Notes under the pieces: generated by a model
The model's input: only the letters and a program-made list of their open reading frames with translations
What the model was told of the DNA's origin: nothing
The model's database searches: none
Program-made: the position numbers and the translations under genes
Assembly (NCBI GenBank): GCA_018398815.1
Contig: CM031601.1
Coordinates: 22,899,336-22,919,335, forward strand
Source of the DNA: Conus ventricosus
Lineage: Eukaryota; Mollusca; Gastropoda; Neogastropoda; Conidae
Direction of reading: 5' to 3'
Length of the DNA: 20,000 nucleotides
Part shown: positions 8,361 to 18,689 of the stretch, in pieces
Layout: every line of letters begins with the position of its first letter
Position numbering within the stretch: position 1 is the first letter of the stretch

Positions 8361-11300
8361 AATGTAGCTGCTACCCAAAAAAATTTGGGAGTTTGTATTA
8401 TACTCCCTGTTGGCAATATATTTAAACCAAATTCGAAAAATAGAAATTTCAGGGCAGTTAGTAAACCTCCGGGGCCAAGTTTTGTGTGGCTAATGCAGAA
8501 AAAAGGGACAGTAAACTTTAAACCCCCACACCCGCTTCCGCCGGGGTAGGAAGAACCCGGTGTAAACCCCCCAACCTCATTCTCGAGGCCTGCCCCCCAA
8601 AGGGTAACCCCCAGAACCTTGGCGCAAGGGGGGAAGGGCCCGGGCGGGCATTGGGAGCCCTGCCCTGTAAGAAACAAGCCAAACAGGAGAAATAATACAA
8701 ACTCCCCTTTTTTGGCGCATTTTACTGTACCTGTCCGACAATAGAAAATTTCATAGGAAAAGGAGGGGGGGGCGATTCCCCAGGGTTTTCCTTTGGGGTT
8801 CCCCAAATATGGTCCCTTACCCCCCCGCCACAAAGGGTATCCATTAGAACCCACCCTGGAATGGGGAAATTCCCCTTTTAAAAAAAAATTTTATGAAGGG
8901 ATTTTCCGAACGCCAAAGGGCGCCCCCCAGGAGGTGGGCGCATGAGAACAGAGTGTTGGAAGCTGCCAAAAGCGGCGAGCGCCCTGAGCTCATGAGCCCG
9001 GGGGAACAAGACGGGGAGGCCCTAGGATGCCTGGGAAAAATACCTTTTTCTGACCGTTTTGGAGGGGCCACCAAGGGGACGTGCCAGCTGAGATGTTTTT
9101 CGTGTTTCTGGGGTTGTTTTTAAAATTTAAGGAGACTTCTTTGCAAAACGCCCTGGGGCGCGAGAGTTCCCCAGTAGTGTGTTAGACATCAAAGAGGGAA
9201 AAGGGGTTTTTTTCCCCAAAAGAGGCCTCCCCCTAGGGAAATCCGCCAGGGGGTGGATGCCCGAGGAAAGGGTAGAGGCCCCAAACCCCCGGGTTCCGGG
9301 TTTCCCTTAGCTGGGAAATTCGGAAGGGAAACTAAAGAGAGAGGGAAAGGCCGCCTCTTTGGAAGGCAATGTCCTCGGGGGCCCCGCTAAGGGGAAAAAG
9401 GGATTTTCGCCTCGCCTTCTGGGGGAAGCGGGGGGCAAAGGAGGAAGGTAGTTTTCATAGCCCAAAGGCCCGAAGGGAATGGGGGAGCCCGGCTAAAAGG
9501 GGGGGTTTTCCCTGAGGCCCGTAAAGTACAGTGAAAAAGCAGCCCCCTTTGGAGATCCCCCTGGGGAAGGGGAAAAGTCTTTCCCCAAAAAGGAAAGGGT
9601 TTCCCCCCCATTTAGCGGATGGTCGTGCAGTTTGGCCGCCCTTTATCCCCCGGGAAGGGGGCTAGCAAGAGGTTAAGGTGGGACGGGAAATTTCCTATCT
9701 GGATATTGGGGGGGGCGATTGTGAAAACCCGAAGTTTTTCGAAACCATGAACCCTTTTCCCCTCCACCTGAAAACGTAAAGGGACTCGTGTAGCTCTGGG
9801 GAAGGCCCTTTGGCTAGGTCATGGATTTCCTGAGGGGGCCCGGGGGGGGAAAGGGAAAACGAGGCCGGACTGGGACCTGTCCGTTCGAGGGAGGTTTTTT
9901 AGATGCTCCCCAACAGGGCTGGCACAGAACCAGGCTTGGAGGCGAAGAAATCGGGGAAATTGGCTGAGGAGCCCCGAACGGGGTTCCCCCGGCATGCCCC
10001 CCTTTGGGTGTTCAACGGGAAGGGGGTGCGGAGTGAGAGACTTGAGGCCCGGGGAACCCAGGACGAGGGGGCCCCACCCCCCGGGCTTTTAAAAAGAGCC
10101 GGGCCCCGGGGGGCCCGGGGAAACCGGAGCCACATAAAACTGGCAAAACAAAAGGTTTGAACCGGGTGGAAAAAACAGGCCCGGAACTTTGGGAAAGAAA
10201 AAATTTTCCCCCACAGGGTTTTGTTTAGGGTAAGGCAGCTGAGGGCCCCTTTCCCCGTGTGGGGGACAGACTTGGCAGCTGAGAGTGTCTGCCAGGACGT
10301 TGGGGTGCCCGGCAATGTGCCGCGCAAAAGGGGGGAACCCCCCCCTGGGAACACCAGCAAGGAGGGGGCCCTGTACAGGGAGGGCCGAGGGAGTGGGGCC
10401 CCCCCCCCCCCCCCCCCCCCCACCCTTTTTTGATGTAAACAAGCAAAACCGGGAAGGGGTTGTCCGTGAAAAGGAGAACAAAAGGGTGGGAAAACCCTTG
10501 GGAGACGGAAGGGGGGCAAGCCTGACCGCCTTTTTTTTCCAAAAATGGATTTTAAAGACGAGCATTTAAGGAACCCCAAAAACCCCCAAAGGCGTAAACT
10601 GCCCCCCAAAAAGGGCCCCCCGGGGCCCCGGGTTGGGGGGCGCCCGTGAAAATTTCCAGGGCCTGGGAAGGGGGGGAAAATGGAACTCAGGGGGCCAGGG
10701 GGAATGGCCCTGACCATTTCCTCCGGGCCCCAAACAACCCAAAGGGCCCTAGGGGAAGGGGGGGGGGTTTTTGTTCCAGCGTTTTTTGGCCCTGGGACCA
10801 ACGACGGGGGAACTCCCTCTGAAGCGCCCCTTTGGGGAAATCGCCAAAGGGGAATGAGAGGAGACAGGGCCCTCCAACATCCCCAAAGGGGGGAAATTTG
10901 CCCCCTTGGCCAAAAAAAAAGGGGGAAAAGAGTCAAAAGGGGGGAAAAAGTTTTCCCTAGGGGGAGGGGGACCTCTCCGGGGGTGGGGGAAAACAAACCA
11001 GGGGGTTTGGTGCGAGCTAAATCCCCAGGGGGGGAAATCGTTTACTGGGGGGAGAGCTCGATTTGGGGGGGTTTTGGGTTAAACGAACCCCAAGGGGAAC
11101 AAAGGTGAAATATTTTGGGGGGAGGGTTTTGGGCCGGGGCCTGAGGGGGGGAGCCCGAGTTGGGGGGGTAGTGCCCGAGGTTGAACAAAGTGACCCTTCT
11201 CCCACCCGTCCGCGGAAAAGACTGGAAAAACGAACCCCGCTTTTGTAAAAAAAATACTGGACCCAAATCGCTTGTGTTGCGATAGTCAAAATGAGTTTTG

Positions 11301-14160
11301 GGTTTTTTTCCGAGCCCATAGATCCCAAATAAAGCGATCTTTTGCACACTGAAAACAAGAACGAAAGGGGTTGTTTTTGGGGGATCCTTTAAGCAACCAT
11401 TACTGCTTACCAAGGACCCCGGGTTTTCCCTGAAAATGAAACATTTCCCCCTTTCCCTAACGATTGCGTTGGCACCGCCCGGGAAAATGGGGGAAGAAAA
11501 TAACGCGCCCTTCAGGGCGAAAAAAAGACAATTTGGGAAACTTGGACGAGACCTTGAAAAACCAAAAAATTCCAAGGCAGCGCGCTGCTAGGCGGGGGGC
11601 CGTTTGTTGGGAAACCCCTTGCGACAGATTTGTTTCCCCCATTCTACGGGAACCCCGGGCGTTTCTTGCCAAACAGACGTTGGTACGTCTTTGAAATGGG
11701 AAAATAAGGATGGAGCCCCCAAAGGGCGACCCCCCTTTTTTAACCTCCGGACATGTCTGCGGGCAGAGGGGGGGATTTTTGGGGCGTTTGGGGGGCCGTG
11801 CGGTGTGGGCAGGGACTCCCCTGGGATGGGGTTTAAAGGGGGGGAGTCAGTCTCCGGGTGTCGCAGTCAAATTTACCGCCGAACAGCGACTGGCCCCCCC
11901 GGGGATCACCGAAAGGCCGACGAAACACCCTCTCCCACTCCCAAACCAAAAAATTAAAAGGTACTCCGGGCGGGCGCTGCCGCCCACCGAAAGGTGATGC
12001 GAAAACTTTTTAATAAGAAAGCGCATCAGGGGGGTCCCCAAAAACGGGCTAAAACCCGTCCAGGTCTTTCAGCGCCCTGAAGACACAGAGGCAGTGCCGT
12101 CGGGGGGGGGAAAGGTTTTGGGAGTGGGGGCAGGAAGTCGGCGGGGAAAAAGGCAAAAACCCTGGAAAAATGATTGGAAGAAAAGAGGGAAAGACGAAGG
12201 GCCCTCCGTGCCCCTTGGGGCAAACTCCTACTGGTTTTTCTTTAAAGGGGCGACAAGAAGAAATTTCCCCGGGCGGGGGGCCCGGCCGTGCCCCCCCGGC
12301 AAAGGGTGCCGACGTCCCAAAAGGGATGGGGTCTGGGGGCGATTTACCCCTTGGGCCGTGATAGCTGGGCGGGGGGAACCCTTTGGCGTAACGGAAAAAA
12401 GGGAGAAAAAGTTGTCAGAGGGGGGGAATCCTAAACCCCAAGATCGGGTCCCACCCTTTCCCAAGGGGAAAGGTCCCCAAACGGGGGGAGGGACCCCAAA
12501 AAAACCCCCCGGTCCTAAAGGCCCTGGGGGAAAAGGTTCCTGAAGGGGTTTGTTCAATCCCCTTGGGGGGGCCAGGACAGGGGGGGGCTTTGGGAGCCCG
12601 CCCTCTTGGGTAGTGGGGAAAAAACGAGGACGGGTCCCTTCCCTCCATACTCGGCAGGCAAAACAAAGGGAAACGCCGAAGGGAAAAGCGCCCGAGGGGG
12701 AGGGGGCCCCGGGTTTCAAACCAGCTGAAGGAAGCCGGATGCCACAAGCGACCGGAGATGGAAATAAGAATGGGTTTTCAGCCCCCAAGCCCCTGGGTTT
12801 TCCCTCGGGGGGATGGAGCCCCCCGGGCCCCCGGAATTTGCAGGGGGTGGGCGGCCCTGGGCAGGGGTTTTCCTCGGGGGGGGGTTTGGGAAAGGGGGGG
12901 GGTTGGGGGGGGGGGGGGGGGGTGGGTTGGGGGGGGGGGGGGGGGGGGATAACCTGGGCCCCTTGGGGGGTTGCCCGGGGGGGCGGTGCCTGTCCCCCCC
13001 GGGGGGGGCAGGGTTGGGGGGGTTCCGTGGTTGGCAAGGGGGGCCCGAAAGCCCCCGGGGCCCCGTTTGGGAACGGACTGGGGAAGGGCTGGGGGTTGAC
13101 CAAAAACCACCTCAAGGGACAAAAAAGGGTTTCCCCCGTCCCGCTGGGTCCCCATCCCTCCCCCCCGGGAAAAACGGGGCGCGGGGGGTTGCCCAATTTG
13201 GGGAAGGGGGGGAAAGGAAATTTCCCCCCCCAACGTCCTTACCCCTAGGGGAAAAATGGGGAAAAGGCATCGGGGGTGGTTTCGAAAACCCTCGGGGGGG
13301 GAGGGCGCAATCCGACCCTATTTGATTCCTTTCGTCCCGACCCGGAATTTTTTGGGCAGTTTGGGGGACCCACCAAAGACTGCCCACCAAAACCTCCCCG
13401 GGGTGATGACGCCCCGTCGGCCGAGTGGAGGTTTCCCTCGGACACGGTTGGGGAGAGGGGTGATTTGGGGCCCGCGTGGGGCGGGAGTGGGGGCAAGCAA
13501 CCCCCACGATCTCCCCGATCGAGGACGGGGGGTTTATTCCCGGGGCCCCGAGTCCCTCACCCGGCCGGTCCGCGCCTCGGAAAGGTTCCCCGGGGGGGCC
13601 CAGGAACGCGGGAAAGCAGCCTTTTAAAAGGGGAAGTCCCCCTGTGTCGTCCGAAGGCAAAAAGGCATTTTGGGCCCGGGAGCGGGAAATTTTTTAACGG
13701 TCAGGGCCTTTTGGGGAAAGGGGGGGGGCCCTTGCCTGATTTCAAAAGTGTCAAAGAAAAACCCGTTGCAATAACGGCCGTTGCCTTTCGCTTTTCCCAA
13801 CGCAAAAGATCGTGGGTCCCCCCGGGCGGGCAGAGGGGGGGAACGTAAAAGATGGCGCGCGTCCCCGGGACGGAACCCCTCCTCCCCCACCGGGCCCTAC
13901 GCTCATCATAAGGGGCGACGGATTGTCCCCTGGAATCGCCCCGCGGGTCCTTTTTGGGGCAAGAGGCGACCCCCCAACAGAGGAGTGGGTCGAAACCCCT
14001 TTAAAGTCCTTTAAACCCCCGGTTGGGGCACTGGGGGCGAGACAAATCCCGGAACCGCACATCGCAAAGAGGAGCCCAAAAAGGGGGGGACGAGGGATAA
14101 AAAAAGGGGCCGAAACCCCCTCGTGAGGGGCACTGGGGGTGCGGGAAAATTTTTGATTTA
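8361..14160. other. Homopolymer-dominated zone, no gene supported
   Basis: About 5.8 kb built from short runs of G, C and A (very often GGGG, CCCC and AAAA) with little alternating sequence. Extreme G runs lie at 12,891-12,949 and a C run at 10,398-10,422. Frames stay open for up to 365 codons on the minus strand, but the translations are Pro/Gly/Phe/Ser-rich with no domain, and equally long frames overlap on the other strand and in other phases. The texture resembles low-accuracy consensus with run-length errors more than a natural isochore. Any gene underneath cannot be read. Confidence 0.6.
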
Positions 14161-14163
14161 AAA

Positions 14164-14190
14164 CGCGAGTGCCGAGAAAAGCACAAACGG
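14164..14190. repeat. Short direct repeat, copy 1
   Basis: CGCGAGTGCCGAGAAAAGCA followed by CAAACGG recurs almost unchanged at 14,675-14,701. It lies next to the 48-base repeat at 14,218-14,265, so the two motifs probably belong to one duplicated element. Confidence 0.6.
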
Positions 14191-14217
14191 GGAAAAAAAT
14201 TTTGGGTCGGGAAAAAA

Positions 14218-14265
14218 TAATGTTTTCTAAGGGGGTACTACTAAAATGTGCACAAATTTGGGAGA
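14218..14265. repeat. 48-base direct repeat, copy 1
   Basis: AATGTTTTCTAAGGGGGTAC with TACTAAAATGTGCAC after it aligns with 14,509-14,556, which has AATGTTTTAAAAAGGTAC and TAATAAAAAGTGCCC. It survives in a region where run lengths are unreliable. Confidence 0.55.
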
Positions 14266-14508
14266 TCCAAAAACGCAAGACCAAAAAAATATAAACCCGT
14301 AATATGATAAGTAAGGTAAAAGGAAAATGAGCCCGGGGGAAACCGCGGTTAAACCCCCAAACAAGGTGGGGTGAAAGGGCAGCAACATGGCGGGGGACCG
14401 GGAACCGCGTGGCAAAAGAAGATGGGGGTCGATTGACCGGAAGGGGGCGATCGCCCAAAAGGCCCCCAATGGGGCACAAAAATAAAAATCCCCCGGTTTT
14501 ACCTTGTA

Positions 14509-14556
14509 AAAATGTTTTAAAAAGGTACTAATAAAAAGTGCCCAGTTTTGTAGATA
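14509..14556. repeat. 48-base direct repeat, copy 2
   Basis: Second copy of the motif at 14,218-14,265, 291 bases downstream in the same orientation. Confidence 0.55.
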
Positions 14557-14674
14557 GAATCGTTAGGACCATTTTAACTAACCCCTTGGGTAAATTTGGG
14601 AAAAAATAAAAGGTCACCAGTAGGCAATCCCAAATGGTCGAAATTTCGAAGAACGAAAGAACGGAAGGCGAAGT

Positions 14675-14701
14675 CGCGAGTGCCGAACAAAGCACAAAGG
14701 G
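14675..14701. repeat. Short direct repeat, copy 2
   Basis: CGCGAGTGCCGAACAAAGCA followed by CAAAGG repeats 14,164-14,190 at a 511-base offset, in the same orientation. Confidence 0.6.
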
Positions 14702-15283
14702 GGGATGGAGAGGGTGAAATAATTAATAAAGCTCACCAAAAACCAAAAACCCCACCGGGTTTTAAGATAAAAGGGTTAAGCGAGCAAGCCACAACAAAAA
14801 AACCCAAAGGGAAACAAACACAAAAACTAACCCTTTAAAACCAAAGGCAAAGAAAAGGGGAGCAGAGCACAAGACTTAAAACTTGGAAACGGCAGGCCGA
14901 GAGAGAATGAGGTACGGGGGGTAAAACACCCGGGTTTTTCCTACGGCGGGTTCGGGTGGGGATCACTGGGGCCGCTTAAATTTCGCATTAGGGCCCCACC
15001 CCAAAAAATTTTGGCCTGGCCCAAACGACAACTGCCGTGAATGCTATTGTCCCGACATGGTTTCAGTATAGACGCCCAAAAAATCATTGTGAGGGCTTTT
15101 TGGGGAGAACGCCCCCCCCCTTGTTTTCCCCATTCAGTTTCCGCCAAAAAGAACGGGACTACCTGTTTGTTTTTTGTTTTTTGTCCATTTGTTTTTTTTT
15201 TTCGTTGTGTGTGTGTTTTCAATGTTTTTTTAAAAGGGAATTTAAAATTTTTTGATAAAGGGGGGGAAAGAAAAATTTTTGGG
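14702..15283. other. Non-coding DNA, no gene seen
   Basis: A-rich to 14,880, then mixed sequence (14,940-15,110) that looks cleaner than the upstream zone, then T-rich sequence (15,150-15,260). The minus-strand frame of 222 codons covering 14,941-15,609 owes much of its length to the adjacent GT and AC tracts and shows no domain. Confidence 0.4.
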
Positions 15284-15512
15284 GGTGTGTGTGGGTGTGT
15301 GTGGGGGTGTGGGTGTTTGTTGGGGTGTATTTTTGTGTGGTGTGTGTGAGTGAGTGAGTGAGTGAGGGGAGTGAGTGAGTGAGGGGTGAGGGGGGTGTGT
15401 TTTGTGTGTTTGGGGTGGTGTGGGGTTTTGGTGGGGTGGTGTTTGTGGGGTGTGTGTGTGTGTGTGTGTGGCGGTGTGTGGGGTGACGTTACCCGATCAA
15501 AAATATCAAAAA

Positions 15513-15545
<33 letters not shown>

Positions 15546-15546
15546 A
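15284..15546. repeat. GT block facing an AC microsatellite
   Basis: GT-rich sequence (15,284-15,482, with (GAGT)n at 15,346-15,386) is followed by about 30 bases of unique sequence and then a perfect (AC)n tract (15,513-15,544). The pure (GT)n at about 15,449-15,470 and the (AC)n tract are complementary and could form a hairpin. Confidence 0.85.
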
Positions 15547-16070
15547 AAACACCACACCGCCAGCACCGCAAAGCAAACCCCCTATCGCGCAGAAAAAAGA
15601 AACCCCCAAATTAAAACAAGTCTACTCCCGACACCAACAACTTCCCCGCAAAAACTCTTTTTTTTCCCTTTTCCCGCCAGAATGTTCCGACTCTGGTCAA
15701 AAAAACCCCGAAACAAAAAGGGGCCGGCCCACATTTTTAGAGTTTTGACTCCTGGTCAAAAAGCCACAAAAACAAACGGGGTTCCAGCAGAGGCAAATCT
15801 CAGTCCTTTTTGCCCTGTGTCAAAGGTACCCCCCCAAAGGCTGCAGACAATAACTCCAACCTTCCCTGAAAAAATGACCCGTTGGGAAGAGGCAGAAGAC
15901 CCCGGAAAAAAAGCAGGGGCCCCATTCCGGGGGCCTACTAATCCCTCCACTGTTCCTGCTCTGTCGTCCCTTTTTAAAGTTTTAACCTTTAGAGACCTAG
16001 TGTATTTTTTGAAGTATGACTGTCGTCCGCCGCCCACACTCTTTATAAAACGCCAAAAGGCCTAGGCGCG
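15547..16070. other. Non-coding DNA, no gene seen
   Basis: Transitional sequence: A and C runs persist to about 15,900 and then become ordinary. The sequence CTCTGGTCAAAAA near 15,691 recurs as CTCCTGGTCAAAAA near 15,750. No coding or RNA gene is recognised. Confidence 0.4.
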
Positions 16071-16424
16071 GCCCCAAATGCGCATGCAGCTGCACGCGCA
16101 TGTTTTTTGTTGATTAGTCAAAATGCCCGTGCAAAATTCTAGCCGGAATTCTGCCCGCAGATGTAGCCGCACTTTCACTCGAAGCACTGAAAAATCTGAC
16201 TAGGAAATGTGCAAAACGAGGAGCATTCTCCTCTCTCTCTCTCTCTCTCTCCGATAATTTCCCAGTCCAAATTTCTTAGTGCCTGGAAGCTAAATGCTTG
16301 CGAGAATGCGCGCGCAACAGCACGAAAATTCTGTCCAATCAATGAAGAGATGCGCATGCAGTTGCCCCCGCAGTTACACGCCTGGCTGCGACAGCATGCA
16401 GGCAAATCGGACTTCCGTAAATTT
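16071..16424. other. Non-coding DNA, perhaps the 3' part of the adjacent LINE relic
   Basis: Contains a (CT)n tract at 16,230-16,252. The word ATGCGCATGCAG occurs at about 16,078 and 16,351, each followed by a CTGCAC- or TTGCCC-type sequence, suggesting an internal duplication. It lies downstream of the minus-strand LINE fragment and could be its 3' untranslated part, but no poly(A) tail in that orientation was found. Confidence 0.35.
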
Positions 16425-17030
16425 CAACAGGTCTGAAGATACTCTCCGGCATGGTGCGACTGTGGTCCGGGTTGTCATCCTTTTTCTTTATACTGGAGGC
16501 ATGCGCCGGTCTGCATCTGTACACAGGAGCACACGTTGGTGCCCTCAATGCGGAATATCACAAACCTGTCATGCTTCAGTTTGCAGCGGCCGGTTCCCTA
16601 GCACACGTGTCATCTCTAGGTCTTCCCTGCACAGCTGATAGAAGGCGTCTCTGCCATTGCAGTCTGGTGGTGGTGTCGCCATCTTGCTCTCTACTCTTTT
16701 TTTTCATGATGGTTTATATTTCCTCATAGCAAACTATCTGATCCTCTTTCTCTAGTCCCCTCTTTCCTGTGCCAGTCTGTCTACCTCTTCATTCCCAAGG
16801 ATGCTGCAGTGAAAAGGGACCCACTGGATTCTGGTGGCCTTGGGTAGCTGTAAAGCAGACATAGAAGCACGATCATTTTAGTTCCGTGTTTTGAGAGTTG
16901 CGAAATCCTTGGAGGATTGACAATGCATCAGAGAAGATGATTACTTGGTCTTGAATGTGTATGATTTTTTTTTCTGTTAGAAGAAGGCTCCCATTCACAG
17001 AGCTTCCGCCTCTACCTTGTTATTTGTGGA
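16425..17030 (-). pseudogene. LINE retrotransposon relic (RNase H domain and C-terminal tail)
   Basis: Minus-strand translation, joined across at least two frameshifts and a stop, reads as a non-LTR retrotransposon RNase H domain. STNNKVEAEAL at about 17,030-16,998 carries the acidic residue of the AE motif. IIHIQDQVIIFSDALSILQG at about 16,961-16,902 carries the SD motif. RIQWVPFHCSILGNEE, continuing with VDRLAQ, at about 16,834-16,769 carries the WVPxHCxxxGNExxDxLA motif, and a stop follows at 16,754-16,752. Downstream pieces (EDQIVCYEE near 16,745; EYLQTC near 16,440) resemble the post-RNase H tail of Jockey/CR1-like elements, including its EHxLQxC motif. The first catalytic Asp (TDGS region) was not found; a poly-T-rich insertion (17,031-17,080) lies where it should be. 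The RNase H assignment is firm. Clade and 3' limit are inference. It is a dead copy. Confidence 0.8.
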
Positions 17031-17080
17031 GGTTTTTTTTTTGTTTTGTTTTTATTTTTTTGTTTTTGGGGGTTTTTTTT
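17031..17080. repeat. T-rich run next to the LINE relic
   Basis: T runs broken by single G, A and GGGGG. It interrupts the RNase H homology at its N-terminal side and may be an insertion or slippage expansion. Confidence 0.8.
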
Positions 17081-17300
17081 ACAGCGGGGATTGCGTAGCA
17101 GACTTTCCTTCATTCAGCATGAGGTCTGTTGTTCTGACAAGGACGTTTAGCTCTCAAACCGGAAGAGGAAGCAACTTGGGCGGCACATGAGCGGAGTACA
17201 AGTAGTTAGATTTCATCCAGGCTGATGACAAACAAGGTTGGTAACTTTTGATTCCATGGCGAAAAATAAAATACATATGCACAACTCGAAACCTAATGCT

Positions 17301-17323
17301 ATTGGTAGTACGTACTAACCAAT
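17301..17323. repeat. Near-perfect 23-base palindrome
   Basis: ATTGGTAGTACGTACTAACC followed by AAT. The core AGTACGTACT is perfectly self-complementary, and the arms ATTGGT/AACCAAT pair with one extra base. It lies inside the dispersed-repeat neighbourhood and could be a recombination relic or chance. Confidence 0.6.
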
Positions 17324-17340
17324 GAGCCCATGTGCACAAG

Positions 17341-17425
17341 AGACGCACAGAACAAAACAAGGACACGACCCTAAACAATAAAAGGACATCATAAGCTTGC
17401 ACGTCTACCCCGGGCTCACACATTC
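17341..17425. repeat. Dispersed repeat copy, related to 471-554
   Basis: Same-orientation counterpart of 471-554, sharing ACGCACAGAACAAA, GGACAC/GAACATCG, AAAGGACATC/AAGGATGTTC, AAGCTTGC and a terminal CTCACAC/CTGACAC. A CGCA/CA microsatellite begins within 20 bases of its end here, but not at the other copy. Confidence 0.5.
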
Positions 17426-17439
17426 GCTTGGCAACAGCA

Positions 17440-17441
17440 AA

Positions 17442-17485
<44 letters not shown>

Positions 17486-17492
17486 CACACAC

Positions 17493-17528
<36 letters not shown>
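17440..17528. repeat. (CGCA)n-(CA)n compound microsatellite
   Basis: About eight CGCA units (to about 17,472) followed by (CA)n with one AACA interruption near 17,492. Cys/Val and Ala/Arg frames through it are artefacts. Confidence 0.97.
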
Positions 17529-17529
<1 letters not shown>

Positions 17530-17877
17530 CAACATTCACCGAAGACTGACGTTCCTTTTGATCTGGCACACTGTCACACAGAACATGCCCACACACAGAA
17601 ACAAACACCGAGAACCGTGGGAGGAGATGAAATGACAGGACATCATTTTCAGCGCTAGCTTCAGCTAATGGTGTCATGTATGGCTGCCTGCTGAATGCCG
17701 GAGAATGGTGGTGGCGAGCGGAGAGGGGATGGAGGCATCGGTGGACACAACTCTGCCAGCTGTAATCTGTTGGTTTCAGATTCATTCAACATTGCAGCAC
17801 TCGCGCCACTAGCCAGGCGTGCATGGGGAAGGGGAGGGTGTTAACACTGTAACAGACTCCTGCTGCTAATTCTGCTG
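17529..17877. other. Unique non-coding DNA
   Basis: Mixed-composition, good-looking sequence between the CA microsatellite and the minisatellite. A minus-strand ATG frame starting at 17,785 runs through it into the microsatellite. Its unique part has no signal peptide or domain that I can see, so I do not call it. Confidence 0.5.
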
Positions 17878-18493
17878 TGTCCGTAGCCACTAGGGCAGTG
17901 ATGGAGACTCTAACAGGCACCAACACCCCATCATGCAATGTCCGTAGCCACTAGGGCAGTGATGGAGACTCTAACAGGCACCAACACCCCATCATGCAAT
18001 GTCCGTAGCCACTAGGGCAGTGATGGAGACTCTAACAGGCACCAACACCCCATCATGCAATGTCCGTAGCCACTAGGGCAGTGATGGAGACTCTAACAGG
18101 CACCAACACCCATCATGCAATGTCCATAGCCATTAGGGCAGTGTTGGAGACTCTAACAGGCACCAACACCCCATCATGCAATGTCCATAGCCATTAGGGC
18201 AGTGTTGAGGACTATAACAGGCACCAACACCCCATCATGCAATGTTCATAGCCATCAGGGCAGTGTTGGAGACTCTAACAGGCACCAACACCCCATCATG
18301 CAATGTTCATAGCCATTAGGGCAGTGTTGAGGACTATAACAGGCATCAACACCCCATCTTGCAATGTTCATAGCCATTAGCTTTAGAGCAGTGTTGAGGA
18401 CTATAACAGGCACCAACACCCCATCTTGCAATGTTCATAGCCATTAGGGCAGTGTTGGAGACTCTAACAGGCACCAACACCCCCATCTTGCAA
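17878..18493. repeat. 61-bp minisatellite, ten units
   Basis: Units start at 17,878, 17,939, 18,000, 18,061, 18,121, 18,182, 18,243, 18,304, 18,365 and 18,432. Nearly all are 60-62 bases; unit 9 is 67 because of a CTTTAGA-type insertion. The unit reads TGTCCGTAGCCACTAGGGCA, then GTGATGGAGACTCTAACAGG, then CACCAACACCCCATCATGCA plus A. Units 1-3 are identical and unit 4 lacks one C. Units 5-10 are diverged (CATAGCCAT, GTGTTGG). Among units 5-8 the variants GTTGGAGACTCT and GTTGAGGACTAT alternate, suggesting a 122-bp higher-order step. Spacers are not unique, so this is not a CRISPR array. Confidence 0.97.
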
Positions 18494-18660
18494 AAGAGGC
18501 AGCAATTTCTTTTTTATAAAATTGGGAGCGTGAAAGAAAATAAGGAACAAGATGGGAAAGTGTGAAAAAGAAACAAACAGTTAAACGTTGCAAACAAAGA
18601 AGAAAGATGAATAAGGGAAAAATAAAAAAGAAAGAAAAAAAAACATCAGGGTCCTTAGAA
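18494..18660. other. A/G-rich DNA without a gene
   Basis: AAGAAA-type purine-rich sequence. On the minus strand it supplies the Phe/Ser/Leu-rich tail of the open frame described at 18,690-18,911, which argues that the true exon ends earlier. Confidence 0.6.
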
Positions 18661-18689
18661 AGACAGACTGCCACAGGTGGCCATCACGC

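Noticed and set aside
9899..10996. Minus-strand open frame of 365 codons, the longest in the window
   Set aside because: It is Pro/Gly/Phe/Ser-rich, lies wholly in the homopolymer zone, shows no domain, and overlaps comparably open frames in other phases and on the other strand. Its length follows from few stop codons in G/C-run sequence.
12228..13248. Overlapping Pro-rich (minus) and Gly-rich (plus) frames of 322 and 232 codons
   Set aside because: They are complementary readings of the same G and C runs, a compositional artefact.
16451..16729. Plus-strand 92-codon frame with a hydrophobic start
   Set aside because: It lies opposite the LINE relic, and its hydrophobic parts are the complement of retrotransposon coding sequence.
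17405..17785. Minus-strand ATG frame of 126 codons
   Set aside because: Its C-terminal third is the CGCA/CA microsatellite, and the unique part has no signal peptide, motif or splice support.
17878..18493. Regularly spaced repeats resembling a CRISPR array
   Set aside because: The whole 61-bp unit repeats with no unique spacers, and the context is an animal genome.
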